This document shows positions 61,860-64,000 of a stretch of DNA of 64,000 bases, piece by piece; position 1 is the first letter of the stretch, and every line of letters begins with the position of its first letter. Origin of the DNA: CBDFFW01 sp965246945 (lineage in GTDB: Bacteria > Pseudomonadota > Alphaproteobacteria > UBA11073); NCBI GenBank assembly GCA_965246945.1, contig CBDFFW010000001.1, positions 620,001-684,000 on the forward strand, read 5' to 3'. The notes beneath the pieces were generated by a model. It made no database searches. It had not been told where the DNA came from and saw only the letters and a list, made by a program, of their open reading frames with translations. The position numbers and the translations under genes are program-made.

Positions 61860-63377
61860 CTATGGTGACTGTTGCCAGCCGCCGCCCAGCACGGCGTATA
61901 AATTCACAATTGCTTGCAGATGTAAAAGTTTCGCCTGGGCGAAGGTGTCTTGGGCGGAAAACATCGCGCGTTGGGTATTCAGCACAGTGGTGATATCAAT
62001 TGTGCCCGCATGCCATTGGTTGAGCGTCAGTTGATAGGCTTTTTGCGCGAATTGCATCGCTGCCAATTGTGCTTGTTCCTGTTCGGCATCAAGCGTGGTG
62101 GCGGCCAGCGCATTTTCGACATCTGAAAATGCGGTTAGCACCGCTTTGTGATAATTCTGTGCCAGTTCTTGATAACGCGCTTTGCTTAAATCCAACTGGC
62201 CAGCCAATGCACCACCGGCAAAAATAGGCTGGGTGAGGCCTGCGCCGATTGACCAGAATTGGCCGGTGGGTTCAAACACACTGTGCAATATCGTGCTGGC
62301 ATAACCGCCTTGGGTGGTGAGTGTGAGACTAGGAAATAATTGCGCGCGCGATTGGGTGATATCGGCGTTCGCCGCAATTAATTGCGCTTCGGCGTTTTGC
62401 ACATCGGGGCGGCGGCGCAGTAATGCCGATGGCAGGCCAAGGGTGACAGCCGGCACATTTAACGCGCGTAAACCTTGATCATGCTGCGGCATGCCAAAAT
62501 CTTCGGGTAACTGGCCGACCAGCAAAGCAAGCGCGTTTTTATCCTGTTCCTGACGCAGTTCAAGCGGCGGAATGGCCGCGCGCTGAGCGGCAACCAGATT
62601 TTCCTGCTGCGCAACATCCAAGGCAGAAACCAAGCCTTGTTTAAAGCGGTTGTGGAGGGATTCGAGCAAACGTTCGGCATTGGTCAGATTGCTATGCGCA
62701 ACATCCAAACGGTCCAGCGTACCGAGCCAGTCGAAATAAGTATTGGCAACATTGGTAAAAACACTAAGCGCGATAGTCTCTTTATCAAACTGGCTGGCAT
62801 TGCGCAGCGCCGCCGCCGATTCTACAGCCGCACGGTTTTTGCCCCAAAAATCCAATTCGTAACTGGCGTTGAGGCCAAAATTATAACTGTTAAACGGTTT
62901 TTGACCATTGGTAAAGGAGCGGCCATTATTCGATTGCGCCGCGCGTTCGGCCGTGTTGGATGAATCAATCGTCGGATATAATGCGCCGCCCGCAATCCGT
63001 AATTGCGCATTGGCCTGCGCAATGCGGGCCACGGCCGCGCCAATATCATTGTTACGGCTTCGCGCTTGTTTGATTAATTGGGTGAGTTGGGGCGATTGAA
63101 ATTCCTGCCACCAATCGGTTTGTGGCCAAGCACCATCGGTGGCTAGGCTGTTCGACCATTCAGGTGAGACAGGAATATCAGGGCGCACATAGTCATCGCC
63201 GACATTGCAGGCAGCAAGGGATAAAATAATTAAAGCTAGACTACCAAATACCCTTATCTTGAGTAGCGGCAGAGCCGCGTATCGAAGGATATTCCAGCGG
63301 AATCTCCAGGTTAAGCATCCTTCGATACGAAAGCTTCGCTTTCTACTCAAGATAAGGTTGATGGTATGCGTTATCAT
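61860..63377 (-). CDS. NodT-family efflux lipoprotein with an N-terminal extension made by a palindromic element
   Basis: 505 residues. Outer-membrane factor of an RND efflux system: lipoprotein cysteine in 'LSLAAC' (Cys57), then 'DDYVRPDIPVSPEWSN', typical NodT helices and a C-terminal end 'AVLGGGW'. Normally the signal peptide is at the very N-terminus. Here ATG 63377 overlaps the RND pump stop by four bases (ATGA), and element copy F (residues about 7-42) sits between it and the hydrophobic signal 'VFGSLALIILSLAAC'. So the start is fixed by coupling while the element lengthens the N-terminus by about 36 residues. An internal start after the element (GTG or TTG) is an alternative. Confidence 0.9.
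   Translation of the reverse strand: MITHTINLILSRKRSFRIEGCLTWRFRWNILRYAALPLLKIRVFGSLALIILSLAACNVGDDYVRPDIPVSPEWSNSLATDGAWPQTDWWQEFQSPQLTQLIKQARSRNNDIGAAVARIAQANAQLRIAGGALYPTIDSSNTAERAAQSNNGRSFTNGQKPFNSYNFGLNASYELDFWGKNRAAVESAAALRNASQFDKETIALSVFTNVANTYFDWLGTLDRLDVAHSNLTNAERLLESLHNRFKQGLVSALDVAQQENLVAAQRAAIPPLELRQEQDKNALALLVGQLPEDFGMPQHDQGLRALNVPAVTLGLPSALLRRRPDVQNAEAQLIAANADITQSRAQLFPSLTLTTQGGYASTILHSVFEPTGQFWSIGAGLTQPIFAGGALAGQLDLSKARYQELAQNYHKAVLTAFSDVENALAATTLDAEQEQAQLAAMQFAQKAYQLTLNQWHAGTIDITTVLNTQRAMFSAQDTFAQAKLLHLQAIVNLYAVLGGGWQQSP
63252..63357. repeat. Nested palindromic element, copy F, within the NodT N-terminus
   Basis: Outer arms CCTTATCTTGAGTAG and CTACTCAAGATAAGG; inner arms 'TATCGAAGGAT' and 'CATCCTTCGATA', with small hairpins inside. 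Open in the NodT frame throughout. Confidence 0.92.
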
Positions 63378-64000
63378 GAGACTGCATACGCCTGCGCTGC
63401 CGGTTGGTAACGCTTTGATTTGGGTTTTAATTTTTCCATGGCCAGATAAACGACAGGTGTGGTGAATAAGGTTAGTAACTGGCTGAGCAATAAGCCGCCC
63501 ACAATGGCCACACCTAAGGGATGCCGCAATTCGCCGCCATTGCCGAACGATAAGGCTAGCGGCAAGGCACCCAAGGTGGCGGCCAGCGTGGTCATCATAA
63601 TCGGGCGAAAACGTTTCAAGGCGGCATCCACAATCGCATCCTGCGGTGAAGCGCCATTGCGTTCGGCAATCAGCGCAAAATCCACCAGCATAATCCCGTT
63701 TTTCTTCACAATCCCCATCAGTAAAATCACGCCGATAATACTGATCAGGGACAAATCATTGCCGGTGATGAGCAAGGCGAGCAAGGCACCAACCCCCGCC
63801 GAAGGTAAGGTTGAAATGATGGTAATCGGGTGCAGCGTGCTTTCATATAAGATGCCCAGCACGATATAAATACCGATAAAGGCGGCGGCGATGAGCAAGG
63901 GTTCATCCTTCATCGTATCGGCGAACGCTTTGGCATTACCGGCAAAACCGCTGTGAATGCCAGCCGGCATGCGAATATTATTGGTGGCTGTTTCAATGTG
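63374..64000 (-). CDS. RND efflux pump inner-membrane subunit, C-terminal end (continues beyond window)
   Basis: Visible 208 residues, the open end lies at the right edge. Membrane helices typical of the C-terminal half of AcrB/MdtC pumps: 'GIYIVLGILYESTLHPITIISTLPSAGVGALLALL', 'LISIIGVILLMGIVKKNGIMLVDFA', 'KRFRPIMMTTLAATLGALPLALSFGNGGELR'. The full gene likely spans about 1000 residues. Coupled to the NodT gene by ATGA overlap. Confidence 0.93.
   Translation of the reverse strand, partial: HIETATNNIRMPAGIHSGFAGNAKAFADTMKDEPLLIAAAFIGIYIVLGILYESTLHPITIISTLPSAGVGALLALLITGNDLSLISIIGVILLMGIVKKNGIMLVDFALIAERNGASPQDAIVDAALKRFRPIMMTTLAATLGALPLALSFGNGGELRHPLGVAIVGGLLLSQLLTLFTTPVVYLAMEKLKPKSKRYQPAAQAYAVS

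Noticed and set aside
1..64000. tRNA, rRNA, prophage, transposase or integrase genes
   Set aside because: I looked for tRNA T-arm patterns and for recombinase motifs on both strands and saw none.

Overview
The window looks like the chromosome of a Gram-negative, aerobic alphaproteobacterium of moderate GC content (judged by eye, not computed). Supporting evidence: a LolA lipoprotein carrier, two DUF465 (YdcH-type) proteins, a KdpD/KdpE-type signalling block, a bdhA/acetoacetate decarboxylase/patatin trio, a complex I subunit (NuoN), an AmgK-like cell wall recycling kinase, and roughly 100-bp nested palindromic elements of a type I recall from alphaproteobacterial genomes. I cannot name a genus. 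I see no tRNA, rRNA, CRISPR array, prophage or intact insertion sequence.

Layout. 1-1.4 kb: lolA (cut by the window edge) and msrB, with two 28-bp palindromes upstream of msrB. 1.4-16.2 kb: one long minus-strand block encoding a 1657-residue repetitive protein almost free of Lys and Arg, two type I secretion ABC subunits (one with a ruined ATP site, one intact), an HlyD-type adaptor, a receiver-ATPase protein, a hybrid histidine kinase with three receivers, and a separate HPt protein. This reads as a secretion system with its own phosphorelay; no TolC gene is adjacent. 16.4-26.4 kb: a stress and envelope region with DUF883, DUF1328 and CsbD proteins, a glycine-zipper lipoprotein, an AsmA-like protein, an OmpR-type regulator, a KdpD-like kinase lacking the usual KdpD sensor domain, its single-domain receiver, and several unknown small proteins. 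A decayed PiT phosphate transporter ends the block.

26.8-34.3 kb: ketone-body genes (bdhA, adc, patatin), then a compact plus-strand cluster: a TrpR-like YerC regulator, an APH-fold kinase, a small AT-rich membrane protein, a HisD-family dehydrogenase with two altered zinc ligands, and lipoyl synthase. Two palindromes like those at msrB lie in front of yerC, which suggests one regulator ties these loci together. This is the best candidate for an undescribed system, together with the secretion locus. 34.5-46 kb: an AmgK-like kinase carrying a palindromic element inside its reading frame, an isolated nuoN, an ABC exporter, SPOR and CPBP membrane proteins, an outer-membrane barrel, an MFS transporter, an MRJP-type lipoprotein and pyrophosphatase. 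46-64 kb: an MscS channel, a zinc alcohol dehydrogenase, an MgtE magnesium channel, a ferritin-like diiron protein, acetyl-CoA synthetase, a FAN1-like VRR-NUC nuclease next to a SRAP protein, an Old Yellow Enzyme, a Na/Pi cotransporter, and a NodT-RND efflux pair running off the right edge.

Six copies of the nested palindrome are scattered from 4.8 to 63.4 kb. One lies inside a kinase gene, one inside the signal-peptide region of the NodT lipoprotein, and one supplies the stop codon of the nuclease gene, so these elements are actively shaping proteins here.
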